Shown piece after piece: positions 45,131-55,330 of a DNA stretch of 64,000 bases. Origin of the DNA: an uncultured Halomonas sp. GTDB taxonomy: Bacteria; Pseudomonadota; Gammaproteobacteria; Pseudomonadales; Halomonadaceae. The notes under the pieces are model-generated. The model did not search any database. It was not told the origin of the DNA and saw only the letters and a program-made list of their open reading frames with translations. The stretch's first letter is position 1, and each line of letters opens with the position of its first letter. The position numbers and the translations under genes were made by a program. The stretch lies in NCBI RefSeq assembly GCF_947500835.1, contig NZ_CANMTQ010000009.1, forward strand, positions 62,001 through 126,000, written 5' to 3'.

Positions 45131-46390
45131 TCAACGCCGCTTCATGGCCTCGAAGAACTCCAGATTCGTCTTGGTATCCTTGAGACGGTCGATCAAGAAT
45201 TCCGTGGCCGCGGTATCGTCCATCGGATGCAATAGCTTGCGCAGGATCCACATGCGCTGCATCTCGTCTTCCGAGGCAATCAGATCCTCGCGGCGGGTGC
45301 CGGAGCGACGAATGTTGAGGGCCGGATAGACACGCTTCTCGGCCAGCTTGCGGTCGAGATGGGCTTCCATATTACCGGTACCCTTGAACTCCTCGAAGAT
45401 CACTTCATCCATCTTCGAGCCGGTATCCACCAGCGCGGTGGCAAGAATGGTGAGACTGCCGCCCTCCTCGATATTACGCGCGGCGCCGAAGAAACGCTTG
45501 GGCTTCTCCAGGGCGTGGGCATCGACACCGCCAGTCAAGACCTTGCCGGAAGACGGCACCACGGTGTTGTAGGCCCGGGCCAGACGCGTAATGGAATCGA
45601 GCAGGATGACCACATCCTTCTTGTGTTCCACCAGACGCTTGGCCTTCTCGATGACCATCTCGGCCACCTGAACGTGGCGTGCCGGCGGCTCATCGAAGGT
45701 CGAGGCCACCACTTCGCCACGCACGGTGCGTGACATCTCGGTCACTTCTTCCGGGCGCTCGTCGATCAACAGCACGATCAGATGGCACTCGGGGTTGTTG
45801 CGGGTGATCGAGGTGGCGATGTTCTGCAACATCAACGTCTTGCCCGCCTTGGGCGGTGACACGATCAGGCCACGCTGGCCCTTGCCGATGGGGGCGGTGA
45901 GGTCAATGATACGAGACGTCAGATCCTCGGTGGAACCATTGCCGATTTCCATGAACATGCGTTCCTGGGGAAACAGCGGTGTGAGGTTCTCGAAAAGTAT
46001 CTTGTGCTTGGCGTTCTCGGGCTTGTCGAAATTGATCTGACTGACCTTCAACAGCGCGAAATAACGCTCGCCCTCCTTGGGGGGGCGAATCTTGCCGGCG
46101 ATGGAATCGCCCTTGCGCAAGTTGAAGCGACGTATCTGTGAGGGCGAGACATAAATGTCGTCAGGTCCCGCAAGATAGGAGCTGTCGGCGCTACGCAAGA
46201 AGCCGAAACCATCCTGGAGAATTTCCAGCACGCCATCGCCATAGATGTCTTCACCGCTCTTGGCATGCTTCTTCAAAATGGCAAAGATAATATCTTGCTT
46301 GCGGGAGCGGGCCAGATTGTCGATACCCATCTGCTGAGTGATTTCCAGCAGTTCCGGCACGGTCTTTTGCTTGAGTTCGGTAAGATTCAT
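45131..46390 (-). CDS. rho: transcription termination factor Rho
   Basis: Hexameric RNA-dependent ATPase/helicase. 419 residues: N-terminal helix bundle (MNLTELKQK), the cold-shock-like primary RNA-binding fold with GFGFLRS, Walker A PPKAGKT, Q- and R-loop regions, and the [16 protein letters not shown]-terminal signature. No long glycine/asparagine insertions. The 351-bp gap to trxA upstream gives it its own leader. Confidence 0.98.
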   Translation of the reverse strand: MNLTELKQKTVPELLEITQQMGIDNLARSRKQDIIFAILKKHAKSGEDIYGDGVLEILQDGFGFLRSADSSYLAGPDDIYVSPSQIRRFNLRKGDSIAGKIRPPKEGERYFALLKVSQINFDKPENAKHKILFENLTPLFPQERMFMEIGNGSTEDLTSRIIDLTAPIGKGQRGLIVSPPKAGKTLMLQNIATSITRNNPECHLIVLLIDERPEEVTEMSRTVRGEVVASTFDEPPARHVQVAEMVIEKAKRLVEHKKDVVILLDSITRLARAYNTVVPSSGKVLTGGVDAHALEKPKRFFGAARNIEEGGSLTILATALVDTGSKMDEVIFEEFKGTGNMEAHLDRKLAEKRVYPALNIRRSGTRREDLIASEDEMQRMWILRKLLHPMDDTAATEFLIDRLKDTKTNLEFFEAMKRR

Positions 46391-46741
46391 CGGTTTGTTC
46401 AGAAATTGCTCTTGTCAGCGTGGCGGCGTGCGCCGGAATAGGACAGGAGGCGGTGTTATACGCCGCACAATGCGTTCAGAGCCCTGAGGGTTTTCGCTCG
46501 CCAATAGGCTCATAGAATAGAGGCTCCGCAAAGGAGACCATGACGGCTATTGGTATCGAGAAAGGCGCTGTTCTTGTCGCCTGATATCATTCAAGTTCGA
46601 CCGACACAGTGGGGCGCGAAGATTGAAATCAGTGGGCTACTGACGACTTGGAAATTGATCGCGTAATGCGACCGAAAAATATTCGGAACAGGCGAATGCT
46701 TCGATGGTAGTTAAGCTCAGCGTCAAACGCAAGCCCTGTCG
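46391..46741 (-). other. rho upstream region, no gene recognised
   Basis: 351 bp between trxA and rho. E. coli has a rhoL leader peptide in this position, but I find no matching minus-strand frame with a good ribosome-binding site, nor a clear promoter or terminator. On the plus strand a 14-codon frame at 46540-46584 follows AAGGAG; its meaning is doubtful. Confidence 0.5.
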
Positions 46742-47074
46742 TCAATGTGCCGAAGCGATCAGGGCCTCGATCTGCTCTTCACTTATGGCTCCCACCCGGG
46801 ATGCTTCCAGATCGCCATCGACGAACAGTAGCAGCGTAGGCATGCCACGCACATTGTATTTGAGCGCAGCCTCCGGGTAGTGATCGATATCGACGAGATA
46901 ACAACGACACTGGGCTACCTGTCGCTCTACTACTCTATCCAGGCGTGGCGTCAACGCCTGGCAAGGCGCGCACCAATTGGCCGTGAATACCACGAGAGTA
47001 GCCCCAGGTAGCGTAAGCACATCATCCAGAGCCGTCTCGGAAAGCCATTCGATGGCAGTGCTCGTCTTTTCCAT
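46742..47074 (-). CDS. thioredoxin-like protein with WCAPC active site
   Basis: 110-residue thioredoxin fold: TANWCAPCQA active site (C35, C38), cis-Pro region GMPTLLLF and the usual beta/alpha order. The active site is W-C-A-P-C-Q rather than the canonical W-C-G-P-C-K, which usually shifts redox potential, so it may not be the main trxA product. It lies upstream of rho as trxA does in enterobacteria and pseudomonads. Confidence 0.9.
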   Translation of the reverse strand: MEKTSTAIEWLSETALDDVLTLPGATLVVFTANWCAPCQALTPRLDRVVERQVAQCRCYLVDIDHYPEAALKYNVRGMPTLLLFVDGDLEASRVGAISEEQIEALIASAH

Positions 47075-47184
47075 ACTCGGTATTGCCTTTTTTATTGCGC
47101 AGTCTCATTGAACGATGCACGTGCATAATTGACAAGCTCTATGCAGCCCAGCAACCTGACACCATTATCCTATAGGGACAACTC

Positions 47185-48714
47185 ATGAGCAGGACGCCAC
47201 CGGCCGATCCAAGGCAGCTACGACGCCTGGCAGCCATCGATCTAGGCTCCAATAGCTTCCACCTGTTGGTTGCCAATTATCAGAATGATCAATTGCAGGT
47301 CGTCGCCAAGCTGGGCGAAAAGGTACAACTGGCCGCCGGTCTCGATGATAACGGGTACCTCAGTGAAGACGCCATGCGGCGCGCGCTTGATTGCCTGACC
47401 CGTTTTGCCTCCTATATTGAAGATATTGCTTCACCCGACTTGCGTATCGTCGGCACCAATGCCTTGCGTGCCGCCCATAATAGCCACGTCTTGATCGAAC
47501 ACGCCGAAGCATTGCTCGGGCATGAAATCGAGATCATCGCCGGACGGGAAGAAGCCCGCTTGATCTATCTCGGTGCAGCTCATGCCCTGGCGGATGTCTA
47601 CGGCAAGCGGCTGATCGTGGATATCGGGGGCGGCTCGACGGAACTCATCATCGGTGAGCGTTTCGAACCCCTGGCGTTGGAAAGTCTGCACATGGGCTGT
47701 GTCACCTATACCCGTCGTTTTTTCGGTGAAGGTGATATCACCGAGAAGCATTTTCGCCAGGCCGAGCTGGCCGCCCTCTCCGAATTGGCCAATATTCGTC
47801 GCCCCTACCTTGAGTTCGGCTGGTCCGACCCGGTTGGCTCGAGCGGTACGATCAAGGCCGTCGCATCGATTCTCAACGCCAGCGGCGATAGTCCGGAAGG
47901 ATTGATTCGCGTGGAAGGGCTGCATGCCTTGCGTGACAGGGTCATCAAGCTAAAGCGACTCGACAAGGTCGTCATGGAAGGATTGAAGGAAGACCGCGCC
48001 AGAGTTTTCCCGGCTGGCCTGGCCATCTTGTGCGCGATTTTCGAAGCCTTCGACCTGACCTACATGCGCTACTCGGATGGCGCCTTGCGGGAAGGGGTGC
48101 TCTACGACGTGGTGGGCCGCAACACCCCCGAAGATTCGCGTCTCAAGACGCTACATAGTCTACAGCGTCGTTATTCCGTCGATACGCGCCAAGCTACTAA
48201 CGTTGCAAGTAGTGCCGCAGCCGCCTTCGATCAAGTCCGTGATGATTGGCAGCTTGGAGATGTGCAACGTCAATTCCTGACTTGGGGTGCCTGGCTACAT
48301 GAGCTGGGCCTGGCCGTGTCTCACAGCAAGTTTCATCGCCATGGCGCCTACCTGATCGAAAACTCGGATCTACCCGGCTTCTCACGGCCAGAGCAGCGCG
48401 CGCTGGCTTTCCTGGTTCTCGCGCATCGGCGTAAATTTCCCCACAAGGAGCTTGCGGCCCAGCCTGCCTCGATCCGCTTGCGCTACGCCAGGCTGTCACG
48501 CCTGTTGCGTCTGGCGGTAATTCTCAATCACTCACGTCCAGAACAGCCCATTCAGGACTTTACCTTGCGCGTTGAAGATGAAGCTTTGCATCTTTCATTA
48601 CCCGATGCGTTGACGGAGCGAACGCTGCTTCTCGACGACCTTCGACAGGAAAGCCGCTATCAAAAGGCCGCAGGCTTCGTACTGGAAGTCGATCAGCTCA
48701 CTGAAGCGGTATGA
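47185..48714 (+). CDS. ppx: exopolyphosphatase / guanosine pentaphosphatase
   Basis: Hydrolyses terminal phosphates of polyphosphate and pppGpp. 509 residues: actin-like ASKHA domains with AAIDLGSNSFHLL (16-28), the catalytic Glu region and VDIGGGSTE, then the C-terminal HD-like domain (WGAWLHELG). It overlaps the tail of tilS by 22 bp, tail to tail. ppk1 is on the same strand 7 kb upstream, not adjacent. Confidence 0.96.
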   Translation: MSRTPPADPRQLRRLAAIDLGSNSFHLLVANYQNDQLQVVAKLGEKVQLAAGLDDNGYLSEDAMRRALDCLTRFASYIEDIASPDLRIVGTNALRAAHNSHVLIEHAEALLGHEIEIIAGREEARLIYLGAAHALADVYGKRLIVDIGGGSTELIIGERFEPLALESLHMGCVTYTRRFFGEGDITEKHFRQAELAALSELANIRRPYLEFGWSDPVGSSGTIKAVASILNASGDSPEGLIRVEGLHALRDRVIKLKRLDKVVMEGLKEDRARVFPAGLAILCAIFEAFDLTYMRYSDGALREGVLYDVVGRNTPEDSRLKTLHSLQRRYSVDTRQATNVASSAAAAFDQVRDDWQLGDVQRQFLTWGAWLHELGLAVSHSKFHRHGAYLIENSDLPGFSRPEQRALAFLVLAHRRKFPHKELAAQPASIRLRYARLSRLLRLAVILNHSRPEQPIQDFTLRVEDEALHLSLPDALTERTLLLDDLRQESRYQKAAGFVLEVDQLTEAV

Positions 48715-49970
48715 TCCGTTTGTTGCCAGCCCGGCGCAGTGACGATACCCAGCACCGCCACCAGCGTGTCATCGTGCCAGGCCAGCAACTGCCGCGGGCG
48801 CTGCCAGGGGGGTATGGCCGCCTCTTGAAGCAGCCGTTTGGCATCTCGCCTCCCCCGCCCGGCAACCGTCAGTACCTCTCCGCCCCTACGCAAGGTCAAT
48901 GTCAGCAGGCAATCTAATGCCTCGTCATCGGGCCTGAGACTCTGCTCGACGCGACCGACCGGCGTCATCAATCCGGCACGGCCGTCCCATTCGCACTGCC
49001 AATCTATCGGCGGCAGCTCCCCCATCGGCGTTTGGAGAAAGAGCTTGTCGCGCCAGCAGCGAGCCTCCGCGCCGGGCCATTCGATCTTCATTTGTGCATC
49101 CTGGCTGGCGTTGAGCTGGGCAAGCAATGTCTGTAAACGCGCCAGCGGAGGCGTCGGTAGGCCAAGGCGTTGGCAAGCATGGCGAATCAGCAATCGCTGT
49201 CGTGGTTCGGAAAGCTCACGAAGCGGCTTGATCTGGAGACGGTGAGGCATGTCGCCTGCCGCATGAAGATCCAGCGCCGCCAACTCATCGAGCAGCAAAT
49301 CGGCCTCGCCACTCAAGCGCGCACTCTGGGAAAGTTGCCGGGCTGCCACAGGCCAGCGGGATGTCAGTGCCGGCATGATCTGGCGGCGCAGATAATTACG
49401 ATCGAAGGTGATGTCTGCATTGGTGGGATCTTCGATCCACTCGATCCCTAGTGTCCGCGCCTGCTCTTCGAGAACACTGCGAGGGCAGTCCAGCAAGGGT
49501 CGCAGCACCATTCTTTCCTGCCACTCACGCCTTGCCGGCATGCCGGCAAGGCCACGTACACCACTGCCGCGCAGCGCGGCAAGCAGCAGCGTTTCAGCCT
49601 GATCGTCCGCGTGCTGGGCCAGCCACAGCGACTCACCTGCCCTGACTCGCCGTGCAAACGCCTGGTAGCGTGCTTCTCGAGCCGCCGCCTCGATCCCCTG
49701 GCCTCTCGCTTCAACCAGCGCTTGTTCAACGAATAGCGGTACGCCAAGCCGCCCGCACAGCCTGCGACAATGCTGCTCGAAATCAATGGCCGCAGGCTGC
49801 AGCCCGTGATTGACGTGTACGGCGTAAAGGGATCGAGGAAACCGATGGGCGGCACGCGCCGCCAATGTCAGCAGCAGACAGGAATCCAGTCCGCCCGACA
49901 AGGCGATCCAGACAGGCTGATTCGAAGGTGTGCCCGATAAAGCTTTGTCGATCAGGCTCTGGAGCCGCAT
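48693..49970 (-). CDS. tilS: tRNA(Ile)-lysidine synthase
   Basis: Modifies C34 of tRNA-Ile(CAU) to lysidine so that it reads AUA. 425 residues from the ATG at 49970; an ATG at 49994 overlapping accA is possible, and neither has a good ribosome-binding site. PP-loop SGGLDS at 25-30, LAQHADDQAETLLL, and a C-terminal TilS domain. Usually followed by pyrG in this lineage; here ppx runs into its end instead. Confidence 0.95.
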   Translation of the reverse strand: MRLQSLIDKALSGTPSNQPVWIALSGGLDSCLLLTLAARAAHRFPRSLYAVHVNHGLQPAAIDFEQHCRRLCGRLGVPLFVEQALVEARGQGIEAAAREARYQAFARRVRAGESLWLAQHADDQAETLLLAALRGSGVRGLAGMPARREWQERMVLRPLLDCPRSVLEEQARTLGIEWIEDPTNADITFDRNYLRRQIMPALTSRWPVAARQLSQSARLSGEADLLLDELAALDLHAAGDMPHRLQIKPLRELSEPRQRLLIRHACQRLGLPTPPLARLQTLLAQLNASQDAQMKIEWPGAEARCWRDKLFLQTPMGELPPIDWQCEWDGRAGLMTPVGRVEQSLRPDDEALDCLLTLTLRRGGEVLTVAGRGRRDAKRLLQEAAIPPWQRPRQLLAWHDDTLVAVLGIVTAPGWQQTDHTASVS

Positions 49971-49977
49971 AGCGCCG

Positions 49978-50931
49978 TTACGCTGGTGCTCCATAACCCA
50001 TCAACCGTTCATACCGGCGCTCAAGCAATACCTCCGTCTCCATCCCCTGCAATCGCTCCAGGCTTGCCAGAAGCCCTTCTTTCACTCGTTCCGCAATGAC
50101 CTGTGGATAGCGATGAGCGCCTCCCAGCGGCTCGTCAATCAATGTATCGACAAAGCCCAGCTCCTTGAGGCGTTCGGCGGTGATGCCCATGGCCTGAGCC
50201 GCATCGGACGCCTTTTCGGAACTCTTCCACAGGATCGAGGCACAGCCCTCCGGGGAAATAACCGCATAGGTCGAATATTGCAGCATCATGAGTTCGTCGC
50301 ATACACCGATGGCCAGGGCGCCACCAGAGCCCCCTTCGCCGACGACGGTTGAGACGATGGGCGTCTTCAGCCGTGACATGACGGCCAGGTTATAGGCGAT
50401 TGCTTCGGACTGGCCGCGCTCTTCGGCGCCGATACCGGGATAAGCGCCGGGGGTATCGATGAAGGTCAGCACCGGCATCCTGAAACGTTCGGCCATTTCC
50501 ATCAGACGACAGGCCTTGCGGTAACCCTCTGGCCGCGGCATGCCGAAATTACGGCTCACCTTGTCGCGCACGGCACGACCCTTCTGATGGCCGATGACCA
50601 TCACCGGCTTGTCGTCCAGCCGCGCGACCCCGCCCACGATGGCGGCGTCATCGGCGAAATGACGATCGCCGTGCAGCTCATCGAAATCGCTGAAGATGGT
50701 CTCGAGGTAATCGAGGGTATAAGGACGCTGCGGATGTCGCGACAGCTGCGAAACTTGCCAAGGCGTCAGATCGCGGAAAATCGACTCGGTGAGTTTCTTG
50801 CTCTTCTCTTCGAGCCGGGAAATCTCGTCGCTGATGTTGATCTTGCTGTCATTATCGACCAGCCGCAATTCTTCAATCTTGGCCTGCAATTCGGCGATCG
50901 GCTGTTCGAAATCCAGATAGTTGGGATTCAT
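49978..50931 (-). CDS. accA: acetyl-CoA carboxylase carboxyltransferase subunit alpha
   Basis: With AccD forms the carboxyltransferase that makes malonyl-CoA. 317 residues: N-terminal coiled helix, then the crotonase-like domain with [24 protein letters not shown] and the typical C-terminal helices. It lies between dnaE and tilS, as in pseudomonads. Confidence 0.98.
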   Translation of the reverse strand: MNPNYLDFEQPIAELQAKIEELRLVDNDSKINISDEISRLEEKSKKLTESIFRDLTPWQVSQLSRHPQRPYTLDYLETIFSDFDELHGDRHFADDAAIVGGVARLDDKPVMVIGHQKGRAVRDKVSRNFGMPRPEGYRKACRLMEMAERFRMPVLTFIDTPGAYPGIGAEERGQSEAIAYNLAVMSRLKTPIVSTVVGEGGSGGALAIGVCDELMMLQYSTYAVISPEGCASILWKSSEKASDAAQAMGITAERLKELGFVDTLIDEPLGGAHRYPQVIAERVKEGLLASLERLQGMETEVLLERRYERLMGYGAPA

Positions 50932-50975
50932 GGCACATCTGCTTGTTGAAATAGGCAGCCGGTATCATTGGCTGT

Positions 50976-51049
50976 GAGTCATATACCTGTACACCCATAC
51001 GCCTATACATATGACTAGCTGTTTATAGGGTTATACAGTTATATGACTC
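50976..51049. promoter_or_regulatory. repeated AGTCATAT sites upstream of accA
   Basis: AGTCATAT occurs at 50977-50984 and inverted (ATATGACT) at 51009-51016 and 51041-51048, roughly every 32 bp, with a CTGTTTATA/TATACAG dyad between the last two. The block is AT-rich, directly upstream of accA, and looks like an array of binding sites over its promoter. The factor is unknown. Confidence 0.4.
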
Positions 51050-51111
51050 GCTGTAGGTGCGCATTATCGCACCTTGATTCGATCACGCAAGACACAGGCG
51101 TGACCCAAGGA

Positions 51112-54100
51112 TCATCCCCGGTATTTCAGCCGTACTCCGTCTTGCCCCTCGACCTCCCGTAGCGCGATCATCAGCTCGTCCGCGGGCGATACTTTCCAAT
51201 CGCTTCCCAATTCCAGCCAGCCGCTGGCCTCGGCGTTGCAATACCGAACCCGTACCGGCAGACCAGCATCGTTTCGCCAAGGGTCGAGGCTATCCCGCAG
51301 ACTGGAAATGAAACGCCCGTTGAGACGCCGGCCATCCACGGATAACTCCAGCGCCTCTCCATAACGAGCCCGGGCATCCATCATCAGGGTAATATCCTTG
51401 CCCCGCAAACGCAGACCGCCAGAAAAATCATCACTTTGCACCTCGCCCTCGACGATCAGCACCTGATCCGGCGCCAGGGAGCCCCGTACCTGATCGAACA
51501 TCTCGCCGAACAGGGAGGCCTCGATGCGCCCGGTACGATCATCCAGAGTAACGAAGGCCATGGTATCCCCGCGCTTGGACCTCATGGTGCGCATCGCCAC
51601 CACCAGCCCTGCAACGCGCTGCGGCTCCCGGGACGGCTTGAGATCACGAATACGGGTCGAGACGAAGCGGGCAAGCTCCGCCTCGTATTCATCAATAGGA
51701 TGGCCGGTCAAATAAAGCCCGAGGGTATCCTTCTCACCCGCCAGACGCTGCTTGTCGCTCCACTCCCGGGCATTGCGATAGGCCTGATAGCCATCACCAA
51801 CCTCGGGCTCGGCGAAGGCCTCGCCGAACATGTCGATCATGCCCAAACTCGCATTGGTCGAGCTTTGTGCAGCGGCCTTGAGCGCATCTTCCTGAGCTGC
51901 GGTCAACACTGCCCGGGACGGCCCCAGATTATCCAGCGCCCCGGAGCGGATCAGTGCCTCCAGGGTACGCTTGTTCAAGCGCTTGGCATCGACGCGGCGA
52001 CAGAAATCGAACAGGTCGGCGAACTCGCCGCCCTCGCCCCTGGCCTCGACGATGGCGCCAATCGGCCCTTCGCCAACGCCACGAATTGCGCCCAGCCCAT
52101 AGACCACCCGACCCTCGGTATCGACGGTGAACTTGTAGCTGCCCATGTTGACGTCCGGCGGTGTCACCGTCAGACCCAGATTGCGACACTCCTCGATCAG
52201 CGGCACCACCTTGTCCAGGTTGTCCATTTCCGTGGACAGCACCGCCGCCATGAAGGGCCCGGGATAGTGAGTCTTGAGCCAGGCGGTCTGGTAGGAGACC
52301 AGTCCGTAGGCCGCGGAGTGGGACTTGTTGAAGCCGTAACCGGCGAACTTCTCCACCAGGTCGAAGATGTTGCCGGCGAGATTCTCCTCGATATCGTTGG
52401 CGGCGCAGCCTTCCAGGAAGCCGGCACGCTGCTTGGCCATCTCCTCGGGCTTCTTCTTGCCCATCGCCCGGCGCAGCATGTCCGCCTGGCCCAGGCTGTA
52501 GCCTGCCAGCACCTGGGCGATCTGCATCACCTGCTCTTGATAGAGAATGACGCCGTAGGTGGGTTCGAGCACCGGCTTGAGCCAGTCGTGCTGATAGTCC
52601 GGGTGCGGATAGGACAGCTCGGCGCGACCGTGCTTGCGGTTGATGAAGTCGTCCACCATACCGGACTGCAGCGGCCCCGGGCGGAACAGCGCCACCAGGG
52701 CGATCATGTCCTCCAGGGAGTCCGGCAGCAGGCGCTTGATCAGCTCCTTCATGCCCCGGGATTCGAGCTGGAAGACCGCGGTGGTCTCGGCCTTCTTGAG
52801 CATGGCGAAGGTCGGTGCATCGTCCAGCGGGATGCTGGTGATATCCAGCGGCCCCACGCCGTCCCGAGCCCGCACCGTATCGACCATCTCCAGGGCCCAG
52901 TCGATGATGGTCAGGGTGCGCAGGCCGAGGAAGTCGAACTTGACCAGCCCTGCCTCCTCGACATCGTTCTTGTCGAACTGCACCACCAGACCGTTGCCTT
53001 CCTCGTCGCATAAAAGCGGCGAGAAGTCGGTGAGCTTGGTCGGAGCGATGACCACGCCCCCGGCGTGCTTGCCGGTGCCCCGGGTAATGCCTTCGAGCTT
53101 GAGCGCCATGTCCCAGATCTCCTGGGCTTCCTCGTCGCCGGTCAGGTAATCGCGCAAGGCCTCTTCCTGCTCATGGGCCTTGGCCAGGGTCATGCCGACC
53201 TCGAAGGGAATCAGCTTGGAAAGCTTGTCCCCCAGCGAATAGGGCTTGCCCTGGGCACGGGCCACGTCCCGCACCACCGCCTTGGCGGCCATGGTGCCGA
53301 AGGTGACGATCTGGGAGACCGCGTTGCGGCCATAGCGCTCGGCGACATAGTCGATGACGCTATCGCGCTTCTCCATGCAGAAGTCGACATCGAAGTCCGG
53401 CATCGAGACCCGCTCCGGATTCAGGAAGCGCTCGAACAGCAGATCGTATTCCAGGGGATCGAGATCGGTGATCTTCTGGGCGTAGGCTACCAGCGAACCG
53501 GCACCGGACCCCCGCCCCGGCCCCACCGGCACATCGTTGTCCTTGGCCCACTGAATGAAGTCCATGACGATCAGGAAGTACCCCGGAAAGCCCATCTTGA
53601 TGATGATGTCGAGCTCGAAATCCAGACGCTCACGATAGGTGGGCTCATGCTCGGCGCGATCGCGACCCGCATAGATCGCATTGGGCCCTTCGAAGAGCTG
53701 ATCGAGACGCTCGGTCAGGCCGTCATGAGAAATCTTGCGAAAGTACTCCTCCAGGGACATGCCCTCGGGGATGGGAAATTCCGGCAGGAATATCTCGCCC
53801 AGGCGCACCTCGACGTTGCAACGCGCCGCAATCATCACACTGTTTTCCAGCGCTTCGGGAATGTCCGCGAAGAGCTCCGCCATTTCCGCCGGGCTCTTGA
53901 GATACTGCTCTTCGCTGTAGCGCTTCTCTCGGCGCGGATCGTCCAGCGCTTTACCCTCGCCGATGGCGACCCGCGTCTCGTGGGCCCAGTAGTCTTCCCG
54001 CGAAAGAAAGCGCACATCATTGGTGGCCACCACCGGCGTACCGGTGCGAGCCGCCAGGGCCACGGACAGGTGCACGCACTCCTCGTCGTACTGGCGTCCG

Positions 54101-54615
54101 GTACGCTGCAGCTCCAGATAGAAACGATCTGGGAAATGCGCTTGCCACTCACCGAGCAGTGTGTCGGCATCGTTCTCGTGGCCTGCCAGCAGGAAACGCC
54201 CGATCTCGCCCTCCCGGGCCCCGGAAAGCGCGATGAGCCCCGCGCTTTGTTCGAACACCCAGTCCTTCTTCAAGATCGCCAACCCCTGGCGCTGGCCTTC
54301 GACCCAGCCGCGCGAGATGAGCTCGGTAAGGTTGCGATAGCCCTCGTCATCCATCGCCAGCAGGGTCAGTCGGTATGGATGACCTGTATCGTAAGGATTT
54401 TCGAGCCACAGATCGGCACCGATGATCGGCTTGAGGCCAGCCCCCTGAGCCGCCTTGTAGACCTTGACCAACCCGAAGAGGTTGGCCTCATCGGTGACGG
54501 TGACCGCGGGCATACCGGTTTCGACGGTCGCCTTGACCAGGGGCTTCAGGCGCACCAAACCATCGACGAGAGAGTATTCGCTGTGCACACGAAGATGGAC
54601 GAAGGGGGTAGTCAT
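51112..54615 (-). CDS. dnaE: DNA polymerase III alpha subunit
   Basis: Replicative polymerase. 1167 residues from the ATG at 54615 (MTTPFVHLRVHSEYSL). N-terminal PHP domain, catalytic palm with PDFDVDF at about 406-412, fingers, helix-hairpin-helix domain, and a C-terminal OB fold with tau-binding tail. No proofreading domain, as expected for DnaE. Upstream is rnhB, downstream accA. Confidence 0.98.
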   Translation of the reverse strand: MTTPFVHLRVHSEYSLVDGLVRLKPLVKATVETGMPAVTVTDEANLFGLVKVYKAAQGAGLKPIIGADLWLENPYDTGHPYRLTLLAMDDEGYRNLTELISRGWVEGQRQGLAILKKDWVFEQSAGLIALSGAREGEIGRFLLAGHENDADTLLGEWQAHFPDRFYLELQRTGRQYDEECVHLSVALAARTGTPVVATNDVRFLSREDYWAHETRVAIGEGKALDDPRREKRYSEEQYLKSPAEMAELFADIPEALENSVMIAARCNVEVRLGEIFLPEFPIPEGMSLEEYFRKISHDGLTERLDQLFEGPNAIYAGRDRAEHEPTYRERLDFELDIIIKMGFPGYFLIVMDFIQWAKDNDVPVGPGRGSGAGSLVAYAQKITDLDPLEYDLLFERFLNPERVSMPDFDVDFCMEKRDSVIDYVAERYGRNAVSQIVTFGTMAAKAVVRDVARAQGKPYSLGDKLSKLIPFEVGMTLAKAHEQEEALRDYLTGDEEAQEIWDMALKLEGITRGTGKHAGGVVIAPTKLTDFSPLLCDEEGNGLVVQFDKNDVEEAGLVKFDFLGLRTLTIIDWALEMVDTVRARDGVGPLDITSIPLDDAPTFAMLKKAETTAVFQLESRGMKELIKRLLPDSLEDMIALVALFRPGPLQSGMVDDFINRKHGRAELSYPHPDYQHDWLKPVLEPTYGVILYQEQVMQIAQVLAGYSLGQADMLRRAMGKKKPEEMAKQRAGFLEGCAANDIEENLAGNIFDLVEKFAGYGFNKSHSAAYGLVSYQTAWLKTHYPGPFMAAVLSTEMDNLDKVVPLIEECRNLGLTVTPPDVNMGSYKFTVDTEGRVVYGLGAIRGVGEGPIGAIVEARGEGGEFADLFDFCRRVDAKRLNKRTLEALIRSGALDNLGPSRAVLTAAQEDALKAAAQSSTNASLGMIDMFGEAFAEPEVGDGYQAYRNAREWSDKQRLAGEKDTLGLYLTGHPIDEYEAELARFVSTRIRDLKPSREPQRVAGLVVAMRTMRSKRGDTMAFVTLDDRTGRIEASLFGEMFDQVRGSLAPDQVLIVEGEVQSDDFSGGLRLRGKDITLMMDARARYGEALELSVDGRRLNGRFISSLRDSLDPWRNDAGLPVRVRYCNAEASGWLELGSDWKVSPADELMIALREVEGQDGVRLKYRG

Positions 54616-54664
54616 AAATCGGACTCGTTGCAAAGCATGAAATCGACGCGATGTAGCGTTGCGC

Positions 54665-55330
54665 CTAAAGAATATCGAGCAGCTTTCTCACCGGCGCAAA
54701 GGAACGACGATGTTCCGGCAACGGCCCGAGCCGGGCCAGGGACGCCAGGTGTTCAGGCGTAGGATAACCCTTGTGGCGTGCAAACCCATACTCAGGAAAG
54801 CGTTCATCGAGTGCAACCATCTGCGCATCCCGAGCCACCTTGGCTAGAATCGACGCGGCGCCGATCGCCGGATGGCGGGCATCGCCCTTGACCACTGCCT
54901 GCCCCGGAACATGATGCCCGGGCAGGCGATTGCCGTCCACCAGCAGGTACTCGGCAGCCACTCCCAAACCGTCGATGGCTCGGCGCATGGCCAGGTGCGT
55001 CGCATGATAGATATTGAGCTCATCGATTTCCGCGGGGGATGCATCTGCTACCGCAAAGGCCAGCGCATGACCACGGATCTCTGCGTCCAGGGCCAGGCGG
55101 CGTTTTTCGGTGAGCGCCTTGGAGTCACCGAGTCCCGTGATGGGTCGCTGCGGGTCGAGAATCACCGCTGCGGCGACGACTGCCCCCACCAAGGGCCCGC
55201 GACCGACCTCATCGACGCCGGCCAGGCGTTCGCCTCTGTAGTCGATGACCAGGGGAGGAAACGCCTTGGCACCGCTGCTTTTTCGCTTGGTCGGCGTCCG
55301 CATGGCCGTTCGATTCGTCTCGGTGGTCAT
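54665..55330 (-). CDS. rnhB: ribonuclease HII
   Basis: Removes ribonucleotides from RNA-DNA hybrids. 221 residues with a basic N-terminal extension of about 28; GVDEVGRG (38-45) and the later catalytic acids (GDSKAL, VDGN region) are present. Overlaps lpxB by four bases. Confidence 0.97.
   Translation of the reverse strand: MTTETNRTAMRTPTKRKSSGAKAFPPLVIDYRGERLAGVDEVGRGPLVGAVVAAAVILDPQRPITGLGDSKALTEKRRLALDAEIRGHALAFAVADASPAEIDELNIYHATHLAMRRAIDGLGVAAEYLLVDGNRLPGHHVPGQAVVKGDARHPAIGAASILAKVARDAQMVALDERFPEYGFARHKGYPTPEHLASLARLGPLPEHRRSFAPVRKLLDIL

Noticed and set aside
46540..46584. 14-codon plus-strand frame with a perfect AAGGAG site upstream of rho
   Set aside because: Too short and on the strand opposite to both neighbours; no downstream gene or terminator it could control.
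51055..51072. GGTGCG-CATTAT-CGCACC hairpin after dnaE as a terminator
   Set aside because: Only six pairs and no T-run on the dnaE strand; may be part of the accA control region instead.
51436..54762. Two long plus-strand open frames opposite dnaE
   Set aside because: Composition (His/Gln/Leu-rich) is typical of antisense frames; dnaE on the other strand is complete and convincing.
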